A DNA stretch of 64,000 nucleotides from Candidatus Syntrophocurvum alkaliphilum (GCF_009734445.1 NZ_CP046457.1:310001-374000); one strand, 5' to 3'. Positions 1-9,127 are shown, counted from the first letter of the stretch. Notes: a model not told the origin generated them from the letters alone. Made by a program: numbers and translations.

Positions 1-363
1 TATGCAATGAAGGCTTTAGGAGGAGGAAATTTAATTAGCGAAGCTCATAGTTCCTTTGAATTTGTAAAAAATTTAGATTGCATACATAGTATGGCAGTTG
101 GGATGAAAAGTACTGAAGAAATAGATTTAAATATAGCTTGGATGGAAAACAAAAGAGACTTAGTTTTAGAAAAAAAGGTTTCATCAGTAAAAAGAAACAT
201 TTTAATTGAAGACTGGTGTGAATTATGTGGGGAATGTATAAGAAATTGTAGTTATGAGGCTTTATATTTAAAAAACAGTAAGGTTGAAGTAGATTCAATA
301 AAATGCATTCTTTGTGGTTATTGTGCTAAATATTGTGAAAATTTTTGCATAAAAATGGTTTAA
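1..363 (+). CDS. Aldo/keto reductase with C-terminal ferredoxin domain (5' end cut by window)
   Basis: Partial gene. The frame is open to base 1, so the ATG at base 7 is probably internal. The N-terminal part visible here (ALGGGNL, then VAVGM-type and EEIDLN segments) matches the end of the barrel of Fe-S-containing aldo/keto reductases. It is followed by a two-cluster ferredoxin domain with CELCGECIRNC and CILCGYCAKYC, enough cysteines for two 4Fe-4S clusters. Such proteins are presumed NAD(P)H- or ferredoxin-linked cytosolic oxidoreductases, with substrate usually unknown. ruvX follows after 12 bases, suggesting co-transcription. Family call is good; the function is open. Confidence 0.75.
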   Translation, partial: YAMKALGGGNLISEAHSSFEFVKNLDCIHSMAVGMKSTEEIDLNIAWMENKRDLVLEKKVSSVKRNILIEDWCELCGECIRNCSYEALYLKNSKVEVDSIKCILCGYCAKYCENFCIKMV

Positions 364-375
364 GGAGCAGTAAAG

Positions 376-789
376 GTGAGAATAATTGGATTAGACGTAG
401 GTGATAAAAGAATAGGTATAGCTATAAGTGATCCGATGGGTTGGACCGCTCAGCCACATTCAGTATTAACTAGAAAAAATATAGAAAAAGACTTGGATGA
501 AATTTTGAAGATTTGCAAAGAATATGAAGTTAATAAGATTATTGTTGGACTTCCACTAAATATGAACGGTTCATATGGGCCTAAAGCATCTGAAATAACA
601 AATTTTAGTCAACAACTAGAGGAGTATTCTAAAATATCTATAGAGTATATAGATGAGCGGTTAACAACTAAATCTGCGGAGAGAGTTTTAATTGATGCAG
701 ATATATCAAGAAAAAAAAGAAAACAGGTTATAGATAAGATAGCTGCTCAAAATATACTGCAAATATATCTTGATAGGTTAAATCGATAA
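376..789 (+). CDS. ruvX: RuvX/YqgF Holliday junction resolvase-like nuclease
   Basis: 137 residues, the usual YqgF length. The RNase H-like fold is visible as the first strand with the catalytic Asp (RIIGLDVGDKRIGIA, D7), the VGLP turn near residue 56, the DERLTT motif near 94 and a C-terminal helix with DKIAAQNIL carrying the last acidic residue. Family members act in pre-16S rRNA 5' end maturation and have been linked to recombination intermediates. The start is GTG, eight bases after AAGGAG. In Bacillus the same order ruvX, DUF1292, mltG, U32 protease family is seen, which supports the assignment. Confidence 0.93.
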   Translation: MRIIGLDVGDKRIGIAISDPMGWTAQPHSVLTRKNIEKDLDEILKICKEYEVNKIIVGLPLNMNGSYGPKASEITNFSQQLEEYSKISIEYIDERLTTKSAERVLIDADISRKKRKQVIDKIAAQNILQIYLDRLNR

Positions 790-854
790 ATCGGTTTGAC
801 AATACAATAGGAAAATATTAGAATAGCTTTAGTTTTCTAGAAAGAGGTGAATTT

Positions 855-1151
855 ATGAGTCACGATGAACATCTACACGAAGAAATTCCTATACTCGTAC
901 TAGTAGATGAAGATGGAGTAGAACATCAGTTTGAATTAGTAGCAGAGATGGAGCTTGAAAATGAAACTTATAGGGTTCTAATACCATTAGAAGAAAATGA
1001 GGATTTAGAAGAGCAAGAGGTAGAAGTTGTTATACTTAAGGTTGTTTATGATGAAGAAGGTACTGAGTTCCTAAGTGACATTGAAGATGACACAGAATGG
1101 GAGAAAGTAGCCGATGCTTGGCAGGAACTAGTTGAAAGCGAACAAATTTAA
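855..1151 (+). CDS. DUF1292 (YrzB) family acidic protein
   Basis: 98 residues, strongly acidic. The central pattern (VDEDGVEHQFELVAEMELENETYRVLIP and EEVVILKVVYDEEG-like segments) is the DUF1292 signature. No catalytic motif is visible. The family is conserved beside ruvX in Firmicutes, but its role is not established. ATG start with an AGAGGTG ribosome site seven bases upstream. A strong intrinsic terminator follows a few bases after the stop, so this ends the ruvX transcription unit. Confidence 0.88.
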   Translation: MSHDEHLHEEIPILVLVDEDGVEHQFELVAEMELENETYRVLIPLEENEDLEEQEVEVVILKVVYDEEGTEFLSDIEDDTEWEKVADAWQELVESEQI

Positions 1152-1153
1152 TC

Positions 1154-1190
1154 ATAAAAAAAGAAGTCTAACATAGACTTCTTTTTTTAT
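1154..1190 (+). terminator. Intrinsic terminator after DUF1292 gene
   Basis: Perfect 16-bp inverted repeat (1154-1169 with 1175-1190) around a five-base loop. The core is AAGAAGTCT/AGACTTCTT and the 3' arm ends in seven T. The A-run on the 5' side makes it potentially bidirectional. Confidence 0.9.
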
Positions 1191-1346
1191 GATAAGCACA
1201 GGTATATCATTTAAAAGATTTAATATATAATTAAAAAATTCTTGTTTAATTGATAAAATATTTTATAAGAATTTTAATGCTTGTGAATTTTATCTAATGC
1301 TAATTTAGTTTTGCTTTTTGGGTATGGTACATTGGGGGGATAAGGT

Positions 1347-2786
1347 TTGGATAACAAAAAATTTAAATTAGGAATTCTTTTTACAATAATTTTTCTAATA
1401 GGGATTGTTATGTCAACATCTTTATATTTTTTTAAAAACTATTATGCCCCTGAGTCTTTTTTACCAGGAGTTAAATTATCAGATGTGCCTGTACAAGGAC
1501 ATAGTATTACTACTGCTAGTGAGGAAGTTGATGATTGGTTAGAAGAAAAGTATAATAAAAAAATAATTTTTTTTAGTGATGATTATATTTATAAAACAAC
1601 TTTAGATTCTATTTGTTATCATATAAATACAGATGATTTAGTTAAAAGAGTCTGGGATCAAGAAAGAGAAAGAAGTTTAAAAGAAAAATTTTTAAATATT
1701 GATGGAACTAAAAAAATTATCTATCCTATAGAAGTAAGTTATAAAGTAGAATCTTTAAAAACATTAGAGGAACAGTTTAATGAGGAATTAAGTTTTCCCT
1801 CTAAAAACGCTAGACCCTATTATGATAATATTGATAAACAAATAAAAGTAAAACCAGGTGAAAAAGGACAGAAAGTTGATTTTGAAGCCACCTTTTCCAT
1901 ACTACCTACTAATTTAAATAATTTGGAAGATGAATTTATTAGAGTTCCGATTAAATTAAAAAAAACTGAACCGGAAATAACCAAAGAGGATTTAGATAAT
2001 TTAGAAAAAATTGCTACATACTCAACATGGTTTGATACAAGTGATAAAGGACGTAGTCATAACCTAATTATTGCCACTAGTGCTATAGATTCAACATTAT
2101 TAACTCCAGGAGAAATTTTTTCTTTTAATGAAGTAGTTGGAAAGAGAAGTGTGGAAACTGGTTATCAAAATGCACTTATAATAATTGATGGAAAGTTTGA
2201 ACTTGGAGTGGGAGGAGGAATTTGTCAAGTATCATCTACTTTGTATAATTCAGCGTTATTAGCAGATTTAAATATAATCGAGAGAAATAATCATACCTTA
2301 GCTATAAACTATGTTCCTTTAGGAAGGGATGCATCAGTGTCGTATGGGTTACAAGACTTGAAATTTAAAAACAATCTAAATTCACCCATATATATAAGAG
2401 CATATACTGAGGGTGGAAAATTAACTATTTCTATTTATAGTAATTCTAAACACAATCAAAAAGTAGATATTATAAATAATGTTGATGAAATAAAAGAGTT
2501 TAAAACCAAAACAAAATTTGATGAAAGCCTCAATAATGAGGAAAAAAAAGTGAAGCAAGAAGGTCAGGAAGGTTATGTTGTAAGTTCATTTCGTGTAAGG
2601 TATGATGAGAATGGATATATATTAAATAGAGAATTATTGTCAAGAGATAAGTATAGAGCTATCGACAAAGTAATTGTTAGAGGACCTAATTTAATTGAAG
2701 AAGAAACTGAGGAGAAAGAAGAAGTTTATAATGGTAAACTCGATAATAAGGACTTATTAAATATAGATAATGAAATTATACAATAA
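1347..2786 (+). CDS. VanW family cell-wall-associated protein
   Basis: 479 residues. One N-terminal transmembrane helix (about 7-29) anchors a large extracellular part. Residues 40-215 look like the putative peptidoglycan-binding repeats that precede VanW. The VanW domain (about 225-360) is clear from the LTPGEIFSFNEVVG and GGGICQVSSTLYN motifs. The lysine/glutamate-rich tail (365-479) shows no convincing G5 domain. Start is TTG after GGGGGGA. It lies upstream of mltG and a PBP, consistent with an envelope role. VanW function is not established biochemically; such proteins are not by themselves evidence of vancomycin resistance. Confidence 0.85.
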   Translation: MDNKKFKLGILFTIIFLIGIVMSTSLYFFKNYYAPESFLPGVKLSDVPVQGHSITTASEEVDDWLEEKYNKKIIFFSDDYIYKTTLDSICYHINTDDLVKRVWDQERERSLKEKFLNIDGTKKIIYPIEVSYKVESLKTLEEQFNEELSFPSKNARPYYDNIDKQIKVKPGEKGQKVDFEATFSILPTNLNNLEDEFIRVPIKLKKTEPEITKEDLDNLEKIATYSTWFDTSDKGRSHNLIIATSAIDSTLLTPGEIFSFNEVVGKRSVETGYQNALIIIDGKFELGVGGGICQVSSTLYNSALLADLNIIERNNHTLAINYVPLGRDASVSYGLQDLKFKNNLNSPIYIRAYTEGGKLTISIYSNSKHNQKVDIINNVDEIKEFKTKTKFDESLNNEEKKVKQEGQEGYVVSSFRVRYDENGYILNRELLSRDKYRAIDKVIVRGPNLIEEETEEKEEVYNGKLDNKDLLNIDNEIIQ

Positions 2787-2816
2787 TATTGTTTGTTTAT
2801 AAAAAGGTGAAGTGAG

Positions 2817-3848
2817 ATGAGTGAAATAAAAGTGATAAGAGAAAGATCGATTTTAGTTTTAGGTTTATGTGCATTATTTATCATTATAACTGTTGCACTA
2901 ATTGGATATAATTTAACCAATCAACAATACTTACCTGTAGATCCTGAGGATAAAACATTCAAGTTAGTTACTATTCCTGAAAATAGTACTGCTCCTAAAG
3001 TTGCTGAGATTTTAAAATCACATGATTTAGTACATAGTGAATCTGCTTTTTTAAATTATTGTAGAAAACACGGTTTAGATAGTAAGTTGCAAGCCGGAAA
3101 TTATAATCTTAGTAGAAGTCAATCAGTAAAGGAGATTTCTGACATTATTTCTAAGGGTAAAGTAGTTACTGTTACTTTTACTATTCCAGAGGGCTATACA
3201 GTTCAACAAATAGGAAAATTACTAGTTGATAGTGGAATGTATGAAAAAGATGATTGGAATAAAGCATTAGAAGCGGAGTATAACTATAGCTTTCTACCTA
3301 ATTGTGCCAATATTAATACTAAATTAGAGGGCTTCTTATTTCCAGATACCTATGTAATTTCTGAAAGTACAAGCTCTGAACAAACATTAAACCTTATGCT
3401 ATCAACTTTTAAGCAAATTTGGGATGAGGAGTATACCGAGCTTGCAGAAAAAAAAGGTTTAAGTGTAAAGGAAGCTATTACAATAGCTTCGCTTATTGAG
3501 AAGGAAGCAACAGTAGACAATGAAAGAGCAAAAATAGCAGGGGTTATCTATAATAGATTAGAAAAAGGAATGCTCTTACAAATTGATGCAGCAGTATTAT
3601 ATGCTTTAGGTGAACATAAAAACCAAGTTTTATACGAACACTTAGAAGTAGATTCTTTATATAATACATATAAATATACAGGTCTTCCTCCAGGACCAAT
3701 TGCATCCCCGGGGAAAGCTTCAATTGAAGCAGCTTTAAACCCAGAAGATCATTCTTATTTATATTATGTTCACAAGGGAGATGGAACTCATCATTTTTCT
3801 AAAACTCATACTGAGCATATTAATGCAAGGATTAAGTATGGAGTATAA
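2817..3848 (+). CDS. mltG: Endolytic murein transglycosylase MltG
   Basis: 343 residues. N-terminal membrane helix (about 13-32), a LysM-like region (45-120), then the YceG/MltG catalytic domain. Diagnostic segments are LEGFLFPDTY near 170-179, ASLIEKEA with the probable catalytic Glu228, IAGVIYNRL, and the terminal LPPGPIASPG and THHFSKTHTEH. The family cleaves nascent glycan strands at the membrane and helps set their length. ATG start with AGGTGA just upstream; it lies 30 bases after the VanW gene and 26 before the U32 gene, so probably one operon. Confidence 0.93.
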   Translation: MSEIKVIRERSILVLGLCALFIIITVALIGYNLTNQQYLPVDPEDKTFKLVTIPENSTAPKVAEILKSHDLVHSESAFLNYCRKHGLDSKLQAGNYNLSRSQSVKEISDIISKGKVVTVTFTIPEGYTVQQIGKLLVDSGMYEKDDWNKALEAEYNYSFLPNCANINTKLEGFLFPDTYVISESTSSEQTLNLMLSTFKQIWDEEYTELAEKKGLSVKEAITIASLIEKEATVDNERAKIAGVIYNRLEKGMLLQIDAAVLYALGEHKNQVLYEHLEVDSLYNTYKYTGLPPGPIASPGKASIEAALNPEDHSYLYYVHKGDGTHHFSKTHTEHINARIKYGV

Positions 3849-3874
3849 TAATACCAAATGGAGGTCAAAAAAAG

Positions 3875-5095
3875 ATGTTAAAGCCCGAATTAGTACTCCC
3901 AGCTGGAAATCTTGAAAAGCTTAAGACAGCTTTAATGTTTGGTGCAGATGCGGTATATTTGGGAGGTAAAAACTTTAGCCTTAGAGCACATGCAGATAAT
4001 TTTAGCCTTCATGAATTAGATGAAGGCTTAAAATTTGCACGTGAGATTAATAAAAAAGTTTACGTAACTGTTAATATTTATGCTCATAATAAAGACCTTG
4101 AAAAATTGCCAACATATTTTGAGTATTTGCAGTATCTAGATATTGATGGAGTAATAATATCTGATCCTGGAGTACTAAGGCTAGCAAAAAAATATGCTCC
4201 TAAAATACCAGTTACTATTAGCACTCAAGCAAATATAACTAACTATGAATCTGCACAGTTATATAAAGAATTAGGGGCTAGTAGAATTGTTTTGGCAAGG
4301 GAATTAAATATAAAAGAAATTAAACAAATAAAACAAAAGGTTGATATTGAATTAGAAGTTTTTGTTCATGGAGCTATGTGTGTTTCTTATTCAGGAAGAT
4401 GCCTTTTATCTCACTTTATGACTAACAGAAGTGCAAACTTAGGGTCATGTGCTCATCCTTGTCGATATTCATATAGAGTAGTCGAGGAGAAAAGGCCAGA
4501 AGAATATTATCCTATAGAAGAAGACGATCGAGGTAGTTATATTTTAAATTCTAAAGATTTGTGTTTAGTTGAATATGTTCCAAATTTAATAGAAGCAGGA
4601 GTCAACTCTTTTAAAGTGGAGGGACGGATGAAAAGTCCGTTATATGTAGCTACTGTAGCAAACGTTTATGCAGAGGCAATTAATAAGTACTTAAATAATA
4701 AGTGTGCCTATACCGACCAAGAAGTATCTTATTGGATTAATGAACTACAAACAGTTGCTACTAGGCCATTTACAAATGGTTTTATAGAAGGTGAGTCAGA
4801 AAATATTCAAGATATTAAAAAGGGTAAAGAAGTACCTCGTACTGCATTTTGTGGGGTTGTTATTGGTTATGACCTCAATACAAAAAGAATTCAAATTCAA
4901 CAAAGAGCTAATTTTGGCTTAGAAGAAAATATTGAAATTTTAACTCCGGAAGGGAAAACTATACCTTTAATTATTTCTAAACTTTATGATGAGGAAGATA
5001 ATTTAATAGAAAGAGCTAGACATCCAAAACAAATTGTATATATCCCTTATAATGAAATAATACCAAACTTTTCAATACTTAGAAGGGTGGAATAA
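3875..5095 (+). CDS. U32 family protein, TrhP-type tRNA uridine hydroxylation factor
   Basis: 406 residues. The N-terminal barrel contains LVLPAGNLEKLKTAL and GADAVYLGGKNFSLRA. The U32 signature follows with four cysteines (C169, C176, C192, C196) in the EVFVHGAMCVSYSGRCLLS and LGSCAHPCRY segments, and FKVEGRMKSP later. Members once called collagenase-like peptidases (YrrN/YrrO, YegQ) are now known as prephenate-dependent tRNA 5-hydroxyuridine factors (TrhP). The four cysteines are expected to bind a 4Fe-4S cluster. Its place after ruvX-mltG matches the Bacillus yrr locus. Only one U32 gene is present here, where Bacillus has two. Confidence 0.88.
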   Translation: MLKPELVLPAGNLEKLKTALMFGADAVYLGGKNFSLRAHADNFSLHELDEGLKFAREINKKVYVTVNIYAHNKDLEKLPTYFEYLQYLDIDGVIISDPGVLRLAKKYAPKIPVTISTQANITNYESAQLYKELGASRIVLARELNIKEIKQIKQKVDIELEVFVHGAMCVSYSGRCLLSHFMTNRSANLGSCAHPCRYSYRVVEEKRPEEYYPIEEDDRGSYILNSKDLCLVEYVPNLIEAGVNSFKVEGRMKSPLYVATVANVYAEAINKYLNNKCAYTDQEVSYWINELQTVATRPFTNGFIEGESENIQDIKKGKEVPRTAFCGVVIGYDLNTKRIQIQQRANFGLEENIEILTPEGKTIPLIISKLYDEEDNLIERARHPKQIVYIPYNEIIPNFSILRRVE

Positions 5096-5097
5096 AT

Positions 5098-5301
5098 ATA
5101 TATATTTATGCAAAGTTACAAGTAGAAGATATAGATATGTTAAATAAAATTATTGAAGCATATGATAACTTAGCTATTGTAACTACAATTAATCGTAGTG
5201 AAGGTTTAATAGCAGTAAGGCCAACTAAAGATACATATGAAGAAATACAAGATATATTATCAAACCTTCCATTTGAAATAAACTTCATAAACAAACCGTA
5301 G
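5098..5301 (+). CDS. DUF4911 domain protein with apparent AUA start
   Basis: Open frame of 67 codons that normal start-codon rules miss. The protein reads YIYAKLQVEDIDMLNKII..., then EAYDNLAIVTTINRSEGL and DILSNLPFEI, which matches the small DUF4911 family commonly encoded after U32 genes in Clostridia. Between the upstream in-frame stop (5080-5082) and the first ATG (5137, which would remove 13 conserved-looking residues) there is no ATG, GTG or TTG. GGGTGG at 5085-5090 lies seven bases before ATA 5098, the best initiation site; ATT 5104 is second choice. Function unknown. It lies two bases after the U32 stop. Confidence 0.72.
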   Translation: MYIYAKLQVEDIDMLNKIIEAYDNLAIVTTINRSEGLIAVRPTKDTYEEIQDILSNLPFEINFINKP

Positions 5302-5360
5302 TATAAGAGCCTCCTTTTCAGCTAATGATAAATAATAGTCATGTTAAGGAGGTTACTTTA

Positions 5361-7091
5361 TTGCGTACATCTAGGGCATTTATAATGCTTACTATTTTTC
5401 TATTTATATTCTCGTCTTTATTAGGACGAGTTTTTTATATTCAGATTATTAAAGGGGAAGAAATGGCAAGCCAAGCTGCAGCTATGAGAAGTAGGCAGAT
5501 AGAGTTAAAAGAGTACGAACGTGGTGAAATTTTTGATAGAAATTTAATGCCATTAACGAGTAATGTTGTAGCGGCAGCTGTTTATTGTTTGCCCGGAGTT
5601 ATTAGAAACCAACATTCGCCTCCAAGTTCTGATGATGAACATCTAAAAAATTATGGCTTTAAAATAGTATCTTCTTTTTTAGGTAAGGTATTAGAAGATA
5701 AAAAGCAGGATGAAATATTTAATATGCTTTTATCAGGATATGAATCGAACCAATCTTTTGTAAGAATAGATTCTAACCTAAGTATTGAAGAAATAGAACT
5801 AATAAATAATTCACAGTTTTCTGGAGTAGTGGTTGCTCCAATTCTCAAAAGGTATAGTGAAGATGGTTTTTTAGGTCACATATTAGGTTATGTATCAGGA
5901 GGACGCAACCCTAAAGGCAAATCTGGTTTAGAATTGGAATATGATGAAATATTAAGTAAAAGTCCGTCATCACAAGAATTAATTACTGTTTTAGATGCCA
6001 GGGGTTTAAGCATACAAGGCTTAATGTTTAAACTTCGTAATGAGCAGAATCAAGACAAAGGCTCTATAGTTTTAACAATTGATAAGCGTATCCAAGAAAT
6101 TGTTGAGAAAGCTATGGATGATGGTATTGAAAAGGGGGCAGTTTTAGTATTAGATGCTGAAACAAAAGAAATCCTAGCACTTGCGAATCGACCTACTTAT
6201 AATCCTTATAAAATTGCTGATACAATTAGTATAGATACTAATAGCTCTCTTGTTAATCGAGCTTTAACTCGATATTATCCAGGCTCTTTATTTAAGGTTG
6301 CAGTTGTAACTGCTGCCTTAGAGGAAGGTATTATAAAACCTGATGAAAGATACTTGTGTGATGGAAAATATTGGTTTAATGAAAATATTTCTATTACTTG
6401 TTGGGACAAAGATGGTCATGGAGACTTAGATTTAGAAAAAGCTTTTGCTATGTCATGTAATCCTACTTTTATTGATATTGGTATACGGTTAGGGCATCAG
6501 ACGTTATTGCAATATGTCGATTTATTTCAATTAACTAATGAATCAATTACAGGCTATACCCAACAACGAGCAGGGAGCTATGTTGATATAAGTTCTTCTA
6601 ATCCTGCAATAGGCAATGCTTCGATTGGTCAACAAGGAGTTAAGTTAACTCCGCTACAAATAGCAAATCTATTTGCTACTATTGCCGATGATGGAAGCTG
6701 GAAAGCCCCGTCGCTTGTAAGGAGTATCACAGATTATGATGGTAATAAAGATATGTTAAATAAAGAGACTAAGGCACAAATTATTAGTAAAGACACAGCA
6801 CAGAAAGTTAAAGAAATGTTAGAAAAGGTAGTTATAGACGGTACGGGTCAAAATGCGGCATTAGCCGAAGTGCAAGTTGCAGGAAAGACTGCAACAAGTC
6901 AAACTGGTATGGTGAATGAAAACAATGAAGAGATATTAAATGCATGGTTTGCAGGCTATTTTCCTGCTAATAATCCTGAATGGGTTGTAGTTGTTTTAGC
7001 AGAAGATGGGAGATCTGGGTCACAGGATGCGGCTCCAGTATTTAAAGATATAGCTAGAGGAATTTTAAATTACTTTCCTACACATCATTAA
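5361..7091 (+). CDS. Class B penicillin-binding protein (FtsI/SpoVD-like transpeptidase)
   Basis: About 576 residues. Start chosen at TTG 5361, eight bases after AAGGAGG; an in-frame ATG at 5325 exists but has no ribosome site. N-terminal membrane anchor (about 8-28), PBP dimerisation domain, then the transpeptidase domain. The catalytic motifs are complete: SLFK (Ser309, Lys312), SCN (365-367) and KTATSQTG (from Lys509). No PASTA domain follows, unlike typical SpoVD. It crosslinks peptidoglycan on the outer face of the membrane, in division, elongation or spore cortex. The sequence alone does not tell which. Confidence 0.9.
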   Translation: MRTSRAFIMLTIFLFIFSSLLGRVFYIQIIKGEEMASQAAAMRSRQIELKEYERGEIFDRNLMPLTSNVVAAAVYCLPGVIRNQHSPPSSDDEHLKNYGFKIVSSFLGKVLEDKKQDEIFNMLLSGYESNQSFVRIDSNLSIEEIELINNSQFSGVVVAPILKRYSEDGFLGHILGYVSGGRNPKGKSGLELEYDEILSKSPSSQELITVLDARGLSIQGLMFKLRNEQNQDKGSIVLTIDKRIQEIVEKAMDDGIEKGAVLVLDAETKEILALANRPTYNPYKIADTISIDTNSSLVNRALTRYYPGSLFKVAVVTAALEEGIIKPDERYLCDGKYWFNENISITCWDKDGHGDLDLEKAFAMSCNPTFIDIGIRLGHQTLLQYVDLFQLTNESITGYTQQRAGSYVDISSSNPAIGNASIGQQGVKLTPLQIANLFATIADDGSWKAPSLVRSITDYDGNKDMLNKETKAQIISKDTAQKVKEMLEKVVIDGTGQNAALAEVQVAGKTATSQTGMVNENNEEILNAWFAGYFPANNPEWVVVVLAEDGRSGSQDAAPVFKDIARGILNYFPTHH

Positions 7092-7121
7092 ATAAAATAG
7101 TAAGAAAATATTTTCAAAACA

Positions 7122-7150
7122 TTGACAAAAAATACGTTAGGCATTAAAAT
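7122..7150 (+). promoter_or_regulatory. Sigma-A-type promoter for nadA
   Basis: TTGACA (7122-7127), 17-base spacer, TAAAAT (7145-7150). This is the best housekeeping promoter match in the first 10 kb and lies 60 bases before the nadA start. No NAD-repressor operator was recognised. Confidence 0.7.
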
Positions 7151-7210
7151 AAATCCTACTAAAACAATGGGAATAATAAGTTATTCATTTAAGTTAGTGA
7201 GGTGAGTAGA

Positions 7211-8155
7211 ATGTTCAATGATTTATATCAATTAACAGATAAAGATATAGTTTTACAAAAAGAAATAAAACACTTAAAAGAAAAAAACAATGCTTATATA
7301 ATAGTCCATTTATATCAAAGACCTGAAATACAAGAAGTTGCTGATTTTATTGGTGATTCTTATCAAATGGCTTTAAAGGCAAAAGAATCAGATGCACAAA
7401 TTATTATAGTAGCTGGAGTTACCTTTATGGCTGAAACTGTATTTATCTTATGTCCGGATAAAAAGGTATTAATTCCAGAGCCATTAGCTACTTGTCCTAT
7501 GGCAGAAATGTTAACAGCTAAGCAACTTATTGAATTTAAAGCTAAATATCCAAATGCTGTCGTAGTTGCCTATGTAAACACATCAGCAGAAGTTAAGGCA
7601 CTAGTAGATGTGTGCTGTACATCATCTAATGCAACAAAAATTATAAACCAAATTCCCCAAGATAAAGAAATATTATTTGTACCAGATAAAAATCTAGGTT
7701 CATACCTACAAACTATTAGTGGTAGGAATATTATTTCATGGCAAGGATATTGCCCGACCCATAATCATGTATCCGTAGATGAAGTGAATGCAATTAAAGA
7801 TAAACATCCTCAGGCAAAATTATTAGTTCATCCAGAATGTATAAAAGAAGTAGTAGATCAGGCTGATTTTATAGGCAGTACTAGTGCCATTATAAATTAT
7901 GCACTTAATTCTGAAGAAAGTGATTTTATAATTGGAACAGAGCATGGGGTTTTATATCCTATGATGAAAAACAGGAATGATAAAAACTTTTATTTAGCCA
8001 GTGAAAAGCTAATTTGTCCAACTATGAAGAGTATAACATTAGAAAAGATAATATATTGTTTAGAGAATCATAATAACCAAGTTACAGTTGAAGAGAATAT
8101 AAGAAAAGATGCTGCAAAGAGTCTAAACCAAATGATAGAGTGGACACAATCATAA
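7211..8155 (+). CDS. nadA: Quinolinate synthase NadA
   Basis: 314 residues from ATG 7211 (GAGGTG seven bases upstream); a GTG nine bases earlier overlaps the ribosome site and is less likely. It condenses iminoaspartate with dihydroxyacetone phosphate to quinolinate, using a 4Fe-4S cluster. The three cluster cysteines are present: C95 (ATCPMAEM), C181 (GYCPTHNHV) and C269 (LICPTMKSI). LLVHPEC and ETVFIL segments are also typical. The gene stands alone, flanked by its own promoter and terminator, with no nadB or nadC beside it, which differs from the common nadABC operon. Confidence 0.94.
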   Translation: MFNDLYQLTDKDIVLQKEIKHLKEKNNAYIIVHLYQRPEIQEVADFIGDSYQMALKAKESDAQIIIVAGVTFMAETVFILCPDKKVLIPEPLATCPMAEMLTAKQLIEFKAKYPNAVVVAYVNTSAEVKALVDVCCTSSNATKIINQIPQDKEILFVPDKNLGSYLQTISGRNIISWQGYCPTHNHVSVDEVNAIKDKHPQAKLLVHPECIKEVVDQADFIGSTSAIINYALNSEESDFIIGTEHGVLYPMMKNRNDKNFYLASEKLICPTMKSITLEKIIYCLENHNNQVTVEENIRKDAAKSLNQMIEWTQS

Positions 8156-8158
8156 TAT

Positions 8159-8198
8159 AAAAAATCCCTTAATAGGTTTTAAAATTAAGGGATTTTTT
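8159..8198 (+). terminator. Intrinsic terminator of nadA
   Basis: Perfect 15-bp stem, AAAAAATCCCTTAAT (8159-8173) with its complement at 8184-8198, ending in six T. Confidence 0.9.
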
Positions 8199-8532
8199 AA
8201 TTTTCTTCTTGGGCAACTCTTCTAAAACGATTTCTACCTTTCAAAATATATTTTCCAAATTAATTTGTCAAGCAAAGATAAGATATTACAAGTATAACTA
8301 AATGAAATTAGAATTCTTTGATTGTAATAATCTAAAACATATTTGCATATTCAATTATAAAGCAAAATTGGTTTTATCTTACATCAATTCTTTTTTTATG
8401 GATATATAACTTTCTATTTTTAGCCATAATATGAAGACTTTAGCCAAAAAAGGATTTAAAAACAAAACGAGGAAATTATAACCATAAAAGGAGGAATTAT
8501 TCTTAATATGTAGAATATGAAATTTAAAGGGG
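8199..8532. other. AT-rich intergenic region before the mutase operon
   Basis: About 330 bases with no supportable gene. I looked for a cobalamin riboswitch because a B12 adenosyltransferase follows, and saw no B12-box-like sequence or matching fold. A ribosome-site-like AAAGGAGG near 8487 leads only to ATG followed at once by TAG. The promoter of the downstream operon should be here, but no clear -35/-10 pair stands out. Confidence 0.5.
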
Positions 8533-9084
8533 GTGAGAGGGATTCCTGAGCAAAAAAAAGATAGCAAGCAGGGGATAGTTTTATTAATAACAGGAAATGG
8601 AAAGGGCAAAACGACTGCTGCTTTTGGCCAGGCATTGCGTGCAATTGGACAAAATTATCGCGTATGTATTATTCAGTTTATGAAAGGTAGAGAATATGGG
8701 GAAATTCGAGCAGCAAAAGAGTATTTACCAAATTTACAATTATTTCAGTATGGCTTAGACAGCTTTGTAATGCGCGACAATCCGGCTTCTGTTGATGTTG
8801 AACTGGCTGAAGAGGGGTTTGAAAAGGCCAAAGAGGTTATTGGTAGTAATGAATTTGATATGGTTATTTTGGACGAAATAAATGTAGTAGTAGACTTTGG
8901 TCTTGTTGATGAGGATGAAGTGTTGGAGTTAGTGAAAACAAAACCACCCGAGTTAGACCTTATTTTAACTGGTAGATATGCATCAGATGAATTAATTAAA
9001 AATGCAAATACAGTTAGTGAGATTAAAGAAGTTAAGCATCACTATAACAACGGAATTAAAGATAGAGCAGGAATAGAATATTAA
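8533..9084 (+). CDS. cobO: Cob(I)alamin adenosyltransferase, CobO/BtuR type
   Basis: About 180 residues. It transfers adenosyl from ATP to cob(I)alamin, giving coenzyme B12. P-loop GNGKGKTTAAFG near residue 22, the CIIQFMKG strand, the FDMVILDEIN Walker-B-like segment and LTGRYA are typical of CobO. The start is unclear. GTG 8533 sits inside the ribosome site AAGGGGGTGA (8527-8536), while ATT 8542 lies five bases after it and would be better spaced. Placement directly before a B12-dependent mutase indicates that it supplies that enzyme. Confidence 0.92.
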   Translation: MRGIPEQKKDSKQGIVLLITGNGKGKTTAAFGQALRAIGQNYRVCIIQFMKGREYGEIRAAKEYLPNLQLFQYGLDSFVMRDNPASVDVELAEEGFEKAKEVIGSNEFDMVILDEINVVVDFGLVDEDEVLELVKTKPPELDLILTGRYASDELIKNANTVSEIKEVKHHYNNGIKDRAGIEY

Positions 9085-9127
9085 ATATTTGGGTGGTAAC
9101 GTAATGAAAAAGTAGGGAGGGTTAAGA

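Noticed and set aside
8199-8532. Cobalamin riboswitch before the B12 adenosyltransferase
   Set aside because: Expected from context, but no B12-box-like sequence or nested hairpins were found.
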